From Copromyces sp. CBS 386.78 (taxonomy: Eukaryota; Ascomycota; Sordariomycetes; Sordariales; Sordariaceae), in the NCBI GenBank assembly GCA_030685235.1, contig MU839135.1:1-64000 (forward strand): a DNA stretch of 64,000 nucleotides, in the 5' to 3' direction. Below, one piece after another: positions 44,884 through 57,818 of this stretch. Every line of letters begins with the position of its first letter. The stretch's first letter is position 1. A model generated the notes under the pieces. The model did no database searches. It had not been told where the DNA came from and saw only the letters and a program-made list of their open reading frames with translations. A program made the translations under genes and the position numbers.

Positions 44884-46087
44884 AACACTCCGAAGTCAAC
44901 GTACGACGACCACCTGGCCCAGGAAGATCCCCAGATCGTGGCGAGAATATCAGCAACGGCGACTGAAGCGGCAGAAGCCATGACGTCGTCGGAGTCTTCG
45001 AGACAAGAAACTGCACCTGTGCCCGCACCAGCAGTGCTTGCAAGGGGAATGATACCGATCAACATCACTCATTGCTCGCATGCCGCGCATCGACAGCCAT
45101 AGGCATCAACCCCAGTATCATCTCGCGATTTTCCGGTTGTCCTAGCGGTCACTACTCGTCACGACACACATCAGTCACATATGTCACCCTCATACATACA
45201 AAGAAAAATCAAGGAATGGTGTACTCAACAATGATACCCCAGTTGGTTTTGGTGAAACCTGGAATCAGAAATGTTTAGGATTGGGGAAAAGAAGATATGG
45301 GGGGTTTTCTTGCTACTACAATTTTTGCTGGTGTTTTGCTCTTTTTGTTTTGTGAACGGAATGGATTCTTCATGTCATGATGAGGCGTTTTGTTGGTCTG
45401 GTCTGGCACATTTTCTGTCGGGGGTTATAGGCACACTGAAATTTCGAAATGAAACGGGATATAGCAGCTATGGATGGGTCCATGTTGGAATGATGATAAG
45501 GAAGGGTCATGGCCATTTCACGTATTGTGGCTCAAAGTATTTGACGGTTGTATGGACAGAGCTTTTGTGTGAAGCGACTTGTCGTCCGTCGTTTGTTAAG
45601 TTGGATGACGCCGAGGTTTACGGGTTTGTTCGACGGAAGGAGGTCTATCATTGTTTCTTCATTGTTGCAGTGATGCTTTCGAATGGAGATGCCCTTCTTC
45701 TGCTTATTGGTGTTGTTAGCGCTGAGACGCATACTCTCGTTTCCTCGAAGAAGATAAGTTAGGTTTCGTGAGTGCTCTGTGGATCTCAATCACAAGTCCC
45801 AGTGAAGATCGTTCCAAAAATGAAATAAAAATAAAACGAGGGGAAAATCGTCGTCCTCCGCTTGCTCGTGAAAACAATGGAAAAGAAGGTGATAGATAAT
45901 AATGAATCATTCAGTTCATGTTTCTCGGACCATGCAATGTTAGTGTGATAATCCTATCGTGACCTGATTCCTCAACCCATCTACACTAGAACTCCATATC
46001 AATGCTTCATATGTGCCTTGCCATCTTCATCCTGCCACAAACTCCCATCTAGCAAGAGTAGATATTCTCTCCCCTTTACGGCAACGC
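44884..46087. other. non-coding gap between converging genes
   Basis: 3' regions of the H4 variant (plus) and ribokinase (minus). A 163-codon plus-strand frame (45271-45762) starts with a hydrophobic stretch but has no domain, no splice partners and lies where 3' untranslated sequence is expected, so I do not call it. Confidence 0.45.
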
Positions 46088-47101
46088 TCACAGCAACTCA
46101 TCCCTCCAAGGAATCGAATCCTGCGCGCCCGCCCTCTCCACCGTCTTCGCCGCCGCCTTATTCGCCTTCCTAACCGCCCCGTCAATATCAAACCTCTCCC
46201 CTTTCTTAGCAGCCGTCACCACCTCCAAAGCATACATGCCCACAAACGTATCGCCCGCCGCCGTGGTATCCACCACCTTGGCCTTCTCTGCTTGCACCAG
46301 CCCCTTCTTTTCTCCATTATCCGTCATGAAGAAAACGCCCCGGCCACCAAGCGTAACGATAACCGTCTTGACCCCCCTTTGCAAGAAAACCTTTCCAACC
46401 TTTTCCAGCCCTTCCTCGGTATCCAGCACAGACTCCTCCAGTCCGGACAAGATAGACGCTTCGGTCTCGTTCACGACGAGATGAGCCAACCCCGCAAACG
46501 CCTCGTCAGGCAGCGGGACAGCAGGCGCCGGGTTCAGCAAGACCTGCACGCCGTTCTGCTTGGCCGTCTTGAGCGCCTGCAAGACCGTGGGGACGGGGAT
46601 CTCAAGCTGCATGATCAGCAGATCCGGCTTCTCTTGACCCGCCGCGGAAAGGTGCGCAACGTCCGCGACGTGCTCAGGCTGCAGGAAATGGTTCCCCTCG
46701 GGACTCAGAATGATCCTGTTCTGCCCCGTCGGCTCGTCAACCACGATCATGGCCATTCCCGTCTTGGAGCCGGGGGCGTCGTCGAGGACGCGTACGCCCG
46801 AGACGTCGACGCCGTGCTTGGCGAGGTTTTCTTTGAGGAGGGTGCCGTATGAGTCGGCGCCTACGGTGCCGAGCATGGTTATGTGGGCTGTTTCCCCTTC
46901 CGAAGAGGAGGAGGAGGTGTGAGAACGGGACAGCTTGGCGCAGGCGACGGCTTGGTTGGCGCCTTTGCCGCCGGGGGAGACGGCGACCGAGTTGGCTGTC
47001 ATTGTCTCGCCTGGGAGGGGGTGGTGAGAGACGTAGGCTACTAGGTCAATGTTTAGGGAGCCTAGGACTGTGATTTTTGGGGTGGAGGTGGTGGTGGCCA
47101 T
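46088..47101 (-). CDS. ribokinase (PfkB family)
   Basis: 337 residues, a single exon. Phosphorylates D-ribose to ribose 5-phosphate, feeding the pentose phosphate and nucleotide pathways in the cytosol. The N-terminal PfkB pattern is present (G-S-L-N-I-D-L-V, then G-G-K-G-A-N-Q-A-V-A at about 44-53). The C-terminal signature D-T-T-A-A-G-D-T-F-V-G lies at about 281-291, with the catalytic Asp in G-D-T-F. The substrate-binding region N-P-A-P-A is also present. The start M-A-T-T-T has a purine at -3. Length is normal for eukaryotic ribokinases. Only the Ser-rich insert at about 60-67 is unusual. Confidence 0.95.
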   Translation of the reverse strand: MATTTSTPKITVLGSLNIDLVAYVSHHPLPGETMTANSVAVSPGGKGANQAVACAKLSRSHTSSSSSEGETAHITMLGTVGADSYGTLLKENLAKHGVDVSGVRVLDDAPGSKTGMAMIVVDEPTGQNRIILSPEGNHFLQPEHVADVAHLSAAGQEKPDLLIMQLEIPVPTVLQALKTAKQNGVQVLLNPAPAVPLPDEAFAGLAHLVVNETEASILSGLEESVLDTEEGLEKVGKVFLQRGVKTVIVTLGGRGVFFMTDNGEKKGLVQAEKAKVVDTTAAGDTFVGMYALEVVTAAKKGERFDIDGAVRKANKAAAKTVERAGAQDSIPWRDELL

Positions 47102-48184
47102 TTTGTCGGTGGTGCGGTGCGGTGGGTGGTGTTTTTGTCCCTGTGGTGTTGAGGTGTGGTGAGTTTGCTGTTGTTGTTGAGTTGATGATCACTGAATGGT
47201 TCGCGGCGGTGGTGATGTGGTGAGTGGTGATGCCAAGCTTGGTGTTGAGGGGTAGCGCTGGCTGTGCTACTGTTTGCTATGCGGGGAAGCTGTCAGTGGT
47301 GAGACGAGATTTCCGGGTGAAAACAGACTCACTCAAGCTTATTCGACTTGAAGATGCAGTACACGGTGAGGATTCAAGGTCAGTGAGATATTTCAGATCA
47401 AAAGTTTGATAGAAGAATCCGCAAGAAGCTATTGGGCTAGGCTAAAAAGGTGACGTCTAAATTGGGAAGGTGGTCTGACGCTCACCGAGGTTGGGCAACG
47501 TTCAACCGGCGGTATCCGCCTAGAGCCAACGACGGACAAAAAAACGTTTAATGACCACCTGGCAATTAACAAACATTTCCCTTTTGTGTAATGGCTTTCA
47601 AATATGCTGTAGGTGGATGGTATTTGCTTCCCAGCGATTGTTGATACCGCACCCGATGCGTTTTTCAAAACTTTCATAATCAAGAGGGACCTGAATGAGC
47701 GTTAACCAACATCTAATGCAAGGTTCATTATCATCTATAACGAGGGTATCTTTCTTCTCTTTTCCAACTGCGACTGCTACGTCAGCCGAACTGTGCTCGC
47801 GCGAGCACATGTCCATCCCCAAGCAATTCTATGTGGTATCTCAAAAGAAGGAAGGTCCAATCGAAGAGAGCCGAGTATGTTCTCAGCGGTGGAACGAGAG
47901 CAGAAAACATGCGAGAAACCCAGAAAAAGAACCCCGGTTAACGCCTGTAAACATCCAAAAGACTGCCGCCGACCCGCTAGAACGAGTGCAAACTTCCCTG
48001 CCTTCCCCTGAATTATTGTTGGTAATTTGGTTTCGAACCATAATCATCATGATCCAACCGACACGAACCACCTATTCTGACCGACCCATCTTCTCATGAC
48101 ATCCATCCCGAAGCGGCCAAAAAATCCCCATCTAACTCTCCTCTCCCAGTTTTCCTTCCACCCTTATTCCAAGAATGCAAACAT
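47102..48184. other. non-coding gap
   Basis: Promoter side of ribokinase and 3' side of the GNAT-like gene, both read leftward. The first 100 bases are rich in GTGGTG words. Several overlapping frames of 60-135 codons, none supported. Confidence 0.5.
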
Positions 48185-49820
48185 TCACCGCTTAGAGCTA
48201 AACTCCCCCAAAACCCCCTCCAAACATCCCGCCGCCCTCCTCTCCGCCCTCCTGAAACCCCCACAAAACCACTCCGGCAACACCTGCCCGCAATTAGCAT
48301 TCGCATGCTCGGCCGCAAACCCGACCTCGGCCTCCTTCCCGCACTTCTCCCTCGTCAGTCTGACCGCTTCCACCAACATGTCCTTTCCGACTCCCCTGCC
48401 TCTATATCTCAACTTGGTCGTCCACGCTCTGATGATCCCCTTACCGCCCTTTAGCGATTTGGCGGAAAAAGAGTTGTGACGAGTGTGGGATTTGCGCGCC
48501 TTGTTAGATGATGATGAAGGACTGGAGGAGCGGGAACTGCTGGGTGGTTCGAGACGGAGGACCAAAGCACCAATGAGTTCGGTGCCGTAGTGGGTTCCCA
48601 ATATGATATCCTCTTCCATGTCTGGAGTGCCGTCGGGGTTCAAAAGCCAGTCCCACGACAAAGATTCAGCCAGATTAAGATACCCGGAGGTGAAGTACCT
48701 GATAGTAACCAGGTAGCTCATCACCACCCCTGACAAAAGCATGAGGGCGGTGCCCAAATCCGCATCGGGTTTGCGGGCGACGCCGAACTGGTAGGTCACG
48801 CCCAAAGTTGCGAACAGAACGGCCACACAGGCGGGGTGGGTGATCAGGTGGTAGGAGGCTTGTTGGCGCTGTTGGGCGATGGAGTCGGCGATGAGTTTTA
48901 GGGCGTCGGCTTTGGCGGGGCGGGTGGTGAGGATGTCGAGGGTGAGAGGGGGGATGTCGTCGAGGTTTGTCACGGCACCGCTGGCGGTGGTGGTTGGTGG
49001 TGTAGCCGCCATCGCGTTAGGTTTTACTTTGGACTTTGATTTGGTGTATGAGGATGAGGATGAAGATGGTGAGCGGGATAGCTTCGGCGGTAATGGTGGA
49101 GGAACGTAGGTGGGCTCCAGGTAAGGGGTTGATGGGTTGGAGGAGAGCCCGGAGTGTGGAAGGACAAGGTTGGCGCGGAGGAAGGTGAAGAAGGCTGGTG
49201 AATTGTTGATGTTAGAACTGGTGATTATACAGTGATTTATCTTGAGTTGGAGAGAAGTTGAAGAGAGATTCTTCAGCGGTGTGCGAGTAGACAATCACCG
49301 GCGCGAATGTAAAACAATTGAGGAAGGTAAAAGAAATTGGGCCACGTGGGAATCGATGCATAAGATCCAAGAAGGGTTGAAATTCGAGCACATCACAGAT
49401 TGTTGAACATTGATATCGACGTGTTGAAATCGGGAAGCCAAGCACGTGTCTCTTTGACCGGCTGAGTCGCACTTTCGAGGTGTCCTAGCCGATGAAGGGA
49501 CCGGGGTATCGGGCCCCGCCGACCCCGGAATTGTCCCCTGTTGGACGGACCTCAGGCCGAGCCAAGAAATCCAGGCCCAAGCAGGAAAATTCGGCCACAG
49601 GAACAAACCAAACCACAAAAACCACAAAACACAACCGGAAAGGGGCGGCATCGGGGAATGTTCTCTCGTGATGCTGCTCAAAGACGGAAAAGTGAAATGC
49701 TCACTCACCAGCACTGGTCTTGAGTCCGGGCACGGCCTTGATCCTGTCAACCATCCGCGGGTGGCACTTGCTCAAGTCGAGCTCCGTGATGCTGGAAGAC
49801 ATGTGGTGTGAGCCGTCCAT
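48185..49820 (-). CDS. membrane protein with GNAT-type acetyltransferase fold (putative)
   Basis: Predicted 373 residues in exons 49820-49709 and 49194-48185. The join (donor GTGAGT, TCTAACA branch, acceptor CACCAG; intron 514 nt) links K-T-S-A to A-F-F-T-F-L-R-A-N in frame. A Pro/Ser-rich part follows. Two hydrophobic segments come next (about 175-195, LITHPACVAVLFATLGVTY; about 208-228, MLLSGVVMSYLVTI). The C-terminal half has T-K-L-R-Y-R-G-R-G-V-G, the acetyl-CoA binding motif A (R/Q-x-x-G-x-G/A) of GNAT enzymes, then a helix and H-A-N-A-N. Substrate unknown. Without the upstream exon, translation could start at 49294 or at Met 49012. The splice model is an inference; the GNAT call rests on one motif and its context. 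Confidence 0.6.
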
Positions 49821-52800
49821 GTTATTGGAGCGCTGTCGAGCCGTATTGATGGCGTTGCTCGTAGTGGTGCTGCTGGGATGCGACTGGGGAGGCAATCTAA
49901 GCGGAGGCCGGCAGTGAACCGAGCTAGAGGACGTGTGGTAGGTAGAGGTGTTGTGCCTGTAACGTTGGTAAATTCAGGGTGTGTATTAGTAGCCGTCAGG
50001 GCTCTCGTTGTGGGTGTCTTCATCAATGCCTTTCACTTTCTGTCCCTGGACCGACAAGTTTGATGAAGCAAATTTTGAGTGACAAACATGGGAAAGAGGA
50101 CGAGATGAAAGAAAACAAGTATCGGGGTGGTGAAAAGTGCGTCGGGCTTTGTCTCAGGGATCCCTCAACCTTAAAAAACTCAGCTAGACATTCTGGAGAT
50201 GGTGTGGGTTTTGTGCGTGTGGATCCTTTGGGGAGAAATTTGAATGGAAATGGAGTTTCTCCCGAGGGCTGGGCTGGTCTTTTCTTCAAACTTCTGAAGC
50301 AGCTGCAGGTTAGATGACGACAGGAAGTGTATGTATATGTATGTTTATGTCGGCCTTCCCGCGATAGCCCGCAGCGACATGCTTGACATGTTCTACATGA
50401 CATACATAGGCCGATCTCTTGACGGCAGACGGCCATCACCTCATGTATAAGTGACCTGTGACAGCATCTCCACGACGTAAGGGGGTGGGTGGTATGCGTA
50501 GAACCCTTGGGCTTCTTCCCGTGACTGACAGGTTATCAGGCCTTTTTGAGAGGATGGCTGCAGTGTCTAGAACGTTATTGTTGCATGTTGCCTCCTATGT
50601 CCAGACAAAGATCCCAAACGGCGGAAGCGATCGATGTCACCCGTTGCTCTCCCACGAAACTGCATCTGCATGGCTTCCATGCTCGATGGCGCGATAAGAC
50701 GGAGAGACACAGGCCAATGGATTTGATCTGAAAAAGAAGTCAGTCTGCCAACCGCATGCTCCGGATTCCAAAATGTCTGGGTCGTGTGCCGTCAACTTTG
50801 CCGAAAGGGCGGCAAGACGAAAAAGAATCCAAAATAAACGAAGCCGAGTGAGCAACAACTACACTAGTTGGTGTGACAATGTGGGGAGTTCAGTGTGACG
50901 GGTCCAAACTTGGATTGGTATGGATGGACAGCGAGGGCATGGCTGTGTTAGTCTCCTTTTTCATGTTTGATGGGTGCTTTTGTCACCAGGATTCCCGCGC
51001 GACTTGGAAAGAGGGGTTGCTCAGCTTTTTGGTGCCCGTGATCGTGATGGAAATGCAGCTGATGATGGGTTTGCTGATAGCGTAGAACCATGGCGTGGGC
51101 GACATGTTTATGGGTTGCCGCCAAGTCCTGTGTTCCGGGTAGTCGGATCCCAAGGGAATATCTCCTTGTATCGGTAGGGACGATTCAATTTAGGTTGAGT
51201 GGTGTTGGTGGGTTGCCTTTTCTGTGGTCTCTATCAATTTTTGAGACGGTTTCTGTCGTTGAAACTGACCATGTTAGCGGCTGTTGGAGGAGTGCCCCTC
51301 CCACCGGAGTTGACTCCAACAATCCCCTCCCCACTAGGTACATATCAAGGCCAGAACTCCCCGCCACTGGGACACTCAATCTCAAACACGGGCGTGCATC
51401 GCCTGCCTCATGTAAAACATGTCGCAAGGATGAAAGTAACCCCGGCGTCAGCGTCAGCTTTGTTTTGGATTCATCGAGATAAGAAAAGGTCGCAAAGGGG
51501 GGTGTCTTGCTGCAGTATCACATTCATCCAACCTTTCCAGAACGATGCTGTATCCCAGATCGACAACCAATGTACTGTCTCTGTCAATTTTCGGACCTGT
51601 AAGGAGAGGGGAGTCAAAATTCTATAAGCAACTCGGGCCAAACTCATCATGAGTCGGACTTGCTTTGATGTTGAATTGTTGCAATCTGGAGAGGCAAGGG
51701 ACCAAATTACCATTACTGCAGTGAGCAGTCTCCGTCTTTAGGTTCCGCAGTTGTCGGCCGGTCTTCTCGCTAAAATGTAGGGTCAGGACTGTGGATGCCC
51801 GGGCGGGGACGGGACCGCGACTGCCCGGAAATCTGGTGGGGCAAGTGACCCGCTGTCTTCCGTCTCTTCTCGTCTCTCGTGGATCTCCATTGACACCACC
51901 TTTTATCTTCATTCATCAGGTCGGGTAGTAGGTGGTCAGCGCAATCAATATCGCCTATCGCGTCTTTATCGTCAGCAAGTTGTTCCGGGATGCAGGACTC
52001 GGGCACGCCGCCATGGACATGTCAAGTCCTCCAGGCCGGTGGTGATGGTATACCTATCAGCAGTCAGTGCAGTTCTTGTACGACAGGACGTCATATCAAT
52101 CCCAGCTGAACATGGACCAAAGGGTCTCGACAAGTTGAAGGACCGATTCTGCCTTGCAAACAGCCTCACACTCTCTCCCGGCAGGCAACAAGAGTCTGGA
52201 TCCTCAACTGTCAACAAGGCAGATCGCCCTTCATGATCACAAGTTTCTTTGAGTTTTCAAAGGACTTCCGTCGATGCAACATTATCTTAACGCCTACGCC
52301 GACTGTTGAATCGATCGTGCCAAGCTGGAAATGCGGCAGGGAAAGGGGATGGCGACTGGCCTTACCCACGAGGGACAGCATCCCGTCTTGACTTGTCCAT
52401 GGCAGTCCGTGGCATTGTCCAACGTTACGACGTGATCATAAAGGTGCCTGCCAAGATCACTTCCAACAGTCTTGTCAGCTGTGAATAATCAAGATGCCAT
52501 CTGCGCTCAAGTTGCCGGCCAAGCCTCCCATCATGAACCCCTCCACAACCAAGACAACATCGGCGAGGAGGCAGCCAATCCACCGTCTCCTTCTGCCCTG
52601 CGCTACATCCATTCGGGCCTTGTCACCGCCCTCAGTCTGCAGCCGGCGACGATACATGGTGACCAGCCCGACCAAAATGTGTGGCTAGTGACCAGTCGAG
52701 CCAGTCCAGCCCCAAACAGAGAGTCCAGAGCAGCTCAACGCCCAAGTCCTACGAGTGACCCCGGCTCGCCAACCGCAAAGTCCTAAGAATGGTGGCGTAC

Positions 52801-53152
52801 CACTGGCCGACAACCTCACTTTGCTGAGCTGGCTTGCCATTAGCTAGGCTTCTCACTTGCTTGCCCTGTTCGCCGCATTGTATACCGAACCTCCAGCTTT
52901 CTAGGACCTCAACCACAACCCGCGCGCCATCGCCTAATCCCGTCGATCTCCTGCCTGCGATCCCGTCCGCATTATAACAAACAATGTGTGGCGAATGATT
53001 TCTCAGATGACCGTGCCTGCGTCGTCTGTTCTTTCACCTTGCTAGAGACTATCGTTCCTGGTATCGCCATCAAGGATCCTTGTTGCCGGCTGTTGTACCT
53101 GCTCGCCTACCTCTCTACCTTTGTCCTGCAAGACCTCCGTACACGTAGGAAG
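49821..53152. other. long gap without a supported gene
   Basis: 3.3 kb between the start of the GNAT-like gene and the C2H2 gene start. It holds both promoters. Frames of 60-142 codons occur on both strands (for example 50023-50439 minus, 51199-51627 plus, 52472-52786 plus), but they overlap, lack domains and have no consistent splice signals. No RNA gene, repeat or RIP-mutated DNA seen. A short lineage-specific gene cannot be excluded. Confidence 0.4.
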
Positions 53153-56100
53153 ATGGACGCCAAAAAGCAGAAAGACGACGACTCTTTCTCTTTCACCTCC
53201 CTCATCACTGGATATACGCCTTCTACAACAAGAACGGTATCGTCATATCATCCAAGCCAACATCAGATCGGTGGAGATTCACAAAGCTTATATCAGCCCT
53301 ATGAGGCCCATGCTTCTTCTCTCTTTCATCCCATCTTGGACCCGAGCTCGGTATCTCAACAACAACTACTACCACAGCAACCCGAGCATCAACAAAAGCA
53401 TCAGCATCATTCCGAGCAACTGTCGTGTGTGTATGTTTTCTACTTTCCTAGTGCCCCCGACGTGTTATAATTCCGAGTCAAGCCTTGGGGCTAAGAGTGC
53501 ATTATAGGACCCAAGAAACACTCAGCCAGGATTGTGCGCAGGCCAGATTCATCATATGGGCTGCCGTAAAACGCAACCTGTGTCCAACATTAAAAGATGA
53601 AGAACGTTCGAAATGCCCACTCCACAAATGTCAACTGCTGCTGAGCGACCACGAGTCAATGCTCAAGCACCTGGTCAACTGCAGGTATCTTTCGACAGGA
53701 GAGTACTGGTGTCCTCAGCATAACCGGGTCGAGCGTTTCGACGATGTCAAGTGCAAGCGATGTCTCAGTCATCCATCTAAGAGGAGGAAAATATTGTTCA
53801 TGGCCAAGAAGTTCTTCCATGGATTAGGTCACAAATCCAAGAGGAGCCAGGATTCCGGATTCAATGTTGACCATTATTCCAGTGCGCCACCGCCTTACGA
53901 TTCCTTGAGCGTCGCCCTGGTCGATCAGACGATGCCGATGCACCCCCAAGCCCTGGAACTGGAATCAAACATGAGATACGAACTTGAATCAGTCGAGGCG
54001 CCTATCATCTATCAAAACCCCGAGACAGGACCTGAAGCAGGTGTCGACCCGCAGGCACTCATGGTGCCAGCTCCATCCGTGGTACTCACCTTGCCCGAGA
54101 CTTTGCCCGGGATACCTGAAATGCCCGAGCCTGCCGAGCTCGAATGCACGCAACCACCCGATGTGCTTCTCTCATCTTACCAAAGTTTTATGGGAATGAA
54201 CTGGGAAGGCTCAGGGGCATCGCATTCCGTATCGCCATTTCCCTGTAGCTTATCGGACGATGTCTCAGGGCGCAGCAGCCAGAGGCCGAGCCTTCAAGTC
54301 AACACTCAGGGCCTGCCGGGACGCCGTCCCCCACAACGGCACATTTCTAGGCCTGCCGCAGCCCTATCCCGCAGCCATGGTCTATCTCCTCAATCATCCG
54401 TCAGGTCCAATGCGAGTGCAGATACCATCTTTACCACCATGAGTTCAACGTTGGTGTCTCCGGTCACGGATTACAGCGAAGGATTGAGCTCCGACATGGC
54501 TTGGTCAGTCAATGATACCAAGATGACCGATGAGTTGGACGAAATCGTCGAAACACTCCACAATGCGTCATTCCCCGGCATCTTTGATGGACTAGCTGAA
54601 CTCCCAGCAGAGTTTCCTGTCCCACAAATACCGGATAATCTCTTATTTGCGATGGAGATGCCATCGACAGACTCGAGATATCCAGCTCAGCTTGACTTGA
54701 CATTAGACGATCCCATAGATATAGTCGAACCTGACCAAATCGAACTTCAAAATGACAACATCTGCAATTCCGAGGTCGAGACGATGATCATATCAGCTTG
54801 GGATCTCATTCAGGAACATCTATCTGCCTCGAAGCAAGCAATCCAAGATATCCCGGACAACCCCCTGGCCGACCAACTTCGAGCAATGTCATCTAAAGAG
54901 ATGGCGCTCGCTGGTTTACGAACACTTCGACAGATGCTTCAAGGGGAGCAGTCTTCGTCGTCAATGGACTTTCTCTGCTTGATTCACGTCATATATGCTT
55001 TCAACTTCGTCACTCGGCAAGAACACATCGAACACGATGCCAAGGAATTATTCCTCCAGTCTCTGGCTTACGAAAACCTACTCCCTCAAAATGAAGGAAA
55101 TCTGTATCGTCAACTGGTGTATCAAATCTTGGAACCATCGGGAATTACAAACGAGGATCTCGGTAACTTTTGTACGAAGACCCAAGGTGTGACCTTGAGC
55201 AGGTCATCTAGTCTGAAAGGCAAAGCTCCCACAACGCGGGTAGATCTGAGTAGCACCGATTCTGATACCCTTCTCGTTGCAGGATGCCGGTTTTTGGATG
55301 GTAAGTGATGGTGTTTATCGATTCTCCAAACAGCAAGCTAACAAACACTGTTACAGAGCTTGAAAGCTGCATCGTCTTCGGTCAACCATCTCACTCGCTC
55401 GGTATCAACAACTCTGAACTCCATAAGAAGCACCAAGAGGTCCTTATGTTTTCCGGAAACCAAGGATTTTCATCGGATGTCACGAAGATGCTCTGTGAAC
55501 TGGTTAAACACAACGAGGATCTGCAACTACTCAAAGGAAAACTCTCTGAAATCTGCACAAAGGCCAACAACGGTGCTATCTTCTCCGGTCGACGCCTTGA
55601 GATCGAAGTGCTTCACGCCGGAAAGGTTGGTGTCCCCTACAGCTCCCCTATGATCTCGCCCCCAAATCATGCTAACGCACTCATCAGGAATCCATACCCT
55701 CGAGTCGCTTTTATAGTGACTACGTCCCGAAGGTCTGGGAGTTATGCGACGAGATCTACCTCAAGTATTTCGGAAGCGTCAACGACCGCGCTGTATACCA
55801 CCAACTTGGCATATCAGTGATCGAGTCCATGATATCGGGGTTCGATTGTACAATAGGTCATCCCACAGCAACTACCGCCGAACCCCAAGACGAACTAGAG
55901 CGTTTCCTAAAGGAGCACACGGATATCGGCAAACTCTCCACAGATCTTACTCACCATCGCAAACTTTCTGTGCCGACAATGACGCTCACTCCCCCGGAAA
56001 CTCTTGTATACAGCTCTCACGTCGCCAGTCCCACCGCCACAGCCACAGCCAATTCCGGACCGCAACAACCACAATACAATAATTACGTGCACCAACAAAA

Positions 56101-56533
56101 ACAAAAACCGCAGCAACAATTACAGCAAGCTTCCCACCCCCAATCCCAAATACCCTCAGAACAGCAAACACCCACCACCACCACTAACACCCCTTCCCAA
56201 AAACCCGACTGCGACCCCCTCTCCCCACCCCAATGCCATCTCTGCGACTACCGCCCCAATGGCGATCCCCGCTGGTACAAGGGCAGCATGGCCAAGCACA
56301 TGAAAGTCAAGCACAGCGATCAGCCCGATAGAATTTACAGCTGTACCTTTCCGGGATGCAAGAGCCAATACAAGAACCGCCCGGATAATTTGCGGCAGCA
56401 TAAGATTGAGAAGGGGCATTGGGTTGAGGGGGATGAGGGGTTTGGTTCCGGGGGAGGGGGGAATGAAAGGAGGCCGAGTAAGAAGAGGAAGAAGGGTCCG
56501 GCTGAGGGGGAGGGCGGGGAAGGGGAGTGCTGA
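53153..56533 (+). CDS. C2H2 zinc-finger protein, putative transcription factor
   Basis: Predicted 1061 residues in four exons: 53153-53430, 53508-55300, 55357-55625, 55688-56533. Donors are GTATGT, GTAAGT and GTTGGT; all joins keep frame. The N-terminal 90 residues are Ser/Gln/His-rich. A Cys/His cluster follows at about 115-185 (CPLHKCQLL, H-L-V-N-C-R-Y, W-C-P-Q-H-N, C-K-R-C), a pattern seen in fungal C2H2 regulators. The large middle part is low complexity, then partly helical (about 520-640). Two adjacent C2H2 fingers lie at about 963-1022 (C-H-L-C ... H-M-K-V-K-H and C-T-F-P-G-C ... H-K-I-E-K-G-H), followed by a basic K-K-R-K-K signal. Probably nuclear. Its targets are unknown, and I do not recognise a named gene. 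Confidence 0.85.
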
Positions 56534-57818
56534 GTACCTCTACTTCCCACCCCGTGGACTCGGGCGAAAAATAGGAAGCCGCGACTCGGACCGTTGGGTG
56601 GTTCTTCCCCAGACAAACAGTCGGAGGGTAGACAAGAAGGAGCGACGAGGTACGAGGAAGGAACGAGCAGTTGAAAGAAGGACGATGACGATGAGGGCTA
56701 TGATAGATGATCTGCTTTTCACGAACAGACAAGCGGGCGGGCGCACGACGATACCTTCCTTTCTACCTTTCTTTGTGCGGCCCAACTGGGGGTTGGTATG
56801 GGAATCTTAACAGTCGACTTTCACGACACAGGATGGCGTTTGGTTTGGACTTTGGAACTTTGGGACTACCTGGACAGGGACAGAGACTCTGGGCCCCCCT
56901 TACAAAGGATCACAGGACTCACAAACGCATGACGGCTATGGACGGACATGTTCTTCTCTTCTTCTTATGTGTATATCGATACCATTGCATTGCATAGCTT
57001 GGCGTTTTGGGTTTGCATTATACGATTTGGATCTCGCTCACATGCGGACCACAACTACATAGTTTGGCGGACGAAAGGCTCAGCCCCAAGTCTAGTACGG
57101 GCATTGAACTCAGTTTTGTTGAGAGAATTAACAAAAGCTGGCGGTCATCACCGGGTGTGATGGTGTGCTTGGCTTTTTTTGCCCTATCTAATGCTTTTTG
57201 TGCGATTATGAACAAGTCGGATTTTGAAACTTATAGGGTGTTCAACTTTTGTGATTTTTTTTTGAAGAGCGATGACGATGGAAAAGACTCCCGTCACAAA
57301 GTTCTCACACTCGACAGTTACATCTCACCCATTATGTCTCTTCGCTCACGAGGGTGCTTTATGTTTCCCTTCCCGTTTATCCTATTCTCCCCTTAGAACC
57401 GTAGTGTCTAGCATTTCGAAGTTTTCTTTGACAATATTACCTTTACTTACAAGGTACAGTCAAAGTCCTAGGATGTCATCTCGATTACTGATTTTATTGA
57501 TTTCCGTTCTTGTGGAAAATTAACACAAACAATTGATTGAAAACAACCAGCCATCACACAACCTGCCCTCCAAGACAAGAAGACTCTCCGAAAGAGGTCC
57601 GCATCCAAGTAACTAAGATTAACACAATGGTGAATTTCAGGAGGGGAAGGTGCGAAGGAGTAAGCGGAAATTTTCACAGGTCATGTTGATGGAAAAAGGA
57701 CCAAAAGAGGATGGAAGGAACACAGGATCGCATCCGGCATCAACCGCACCGCTCCTCCCCTTCACCCCACCCCTCCCCTCCTTCATATCTCTGTCGCCTG
57801 CCCTCAAGCTCTTCCATC
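56534..57818. other. non-coding gap between converging genes
   Basis: 3' regions of the C2H2 gene (plus) and the GFA-domain gene (minus). Short frames only. No structure noted beyond homopolymer T runs near 57172 and 57256. Confidence 0.5.

Noticed and set aside
45271..45762. 163-codon plus-strand frame with hydrophobic start
   Set aside because: No domain, no homologue recognised, and position fits the 3' region of the H4 variant gene.
49821..53152. possible biosynthetic or defence gene cluster
   Set aside because: Only short unsupported frames; no enzyme or receptor signature in any frame.
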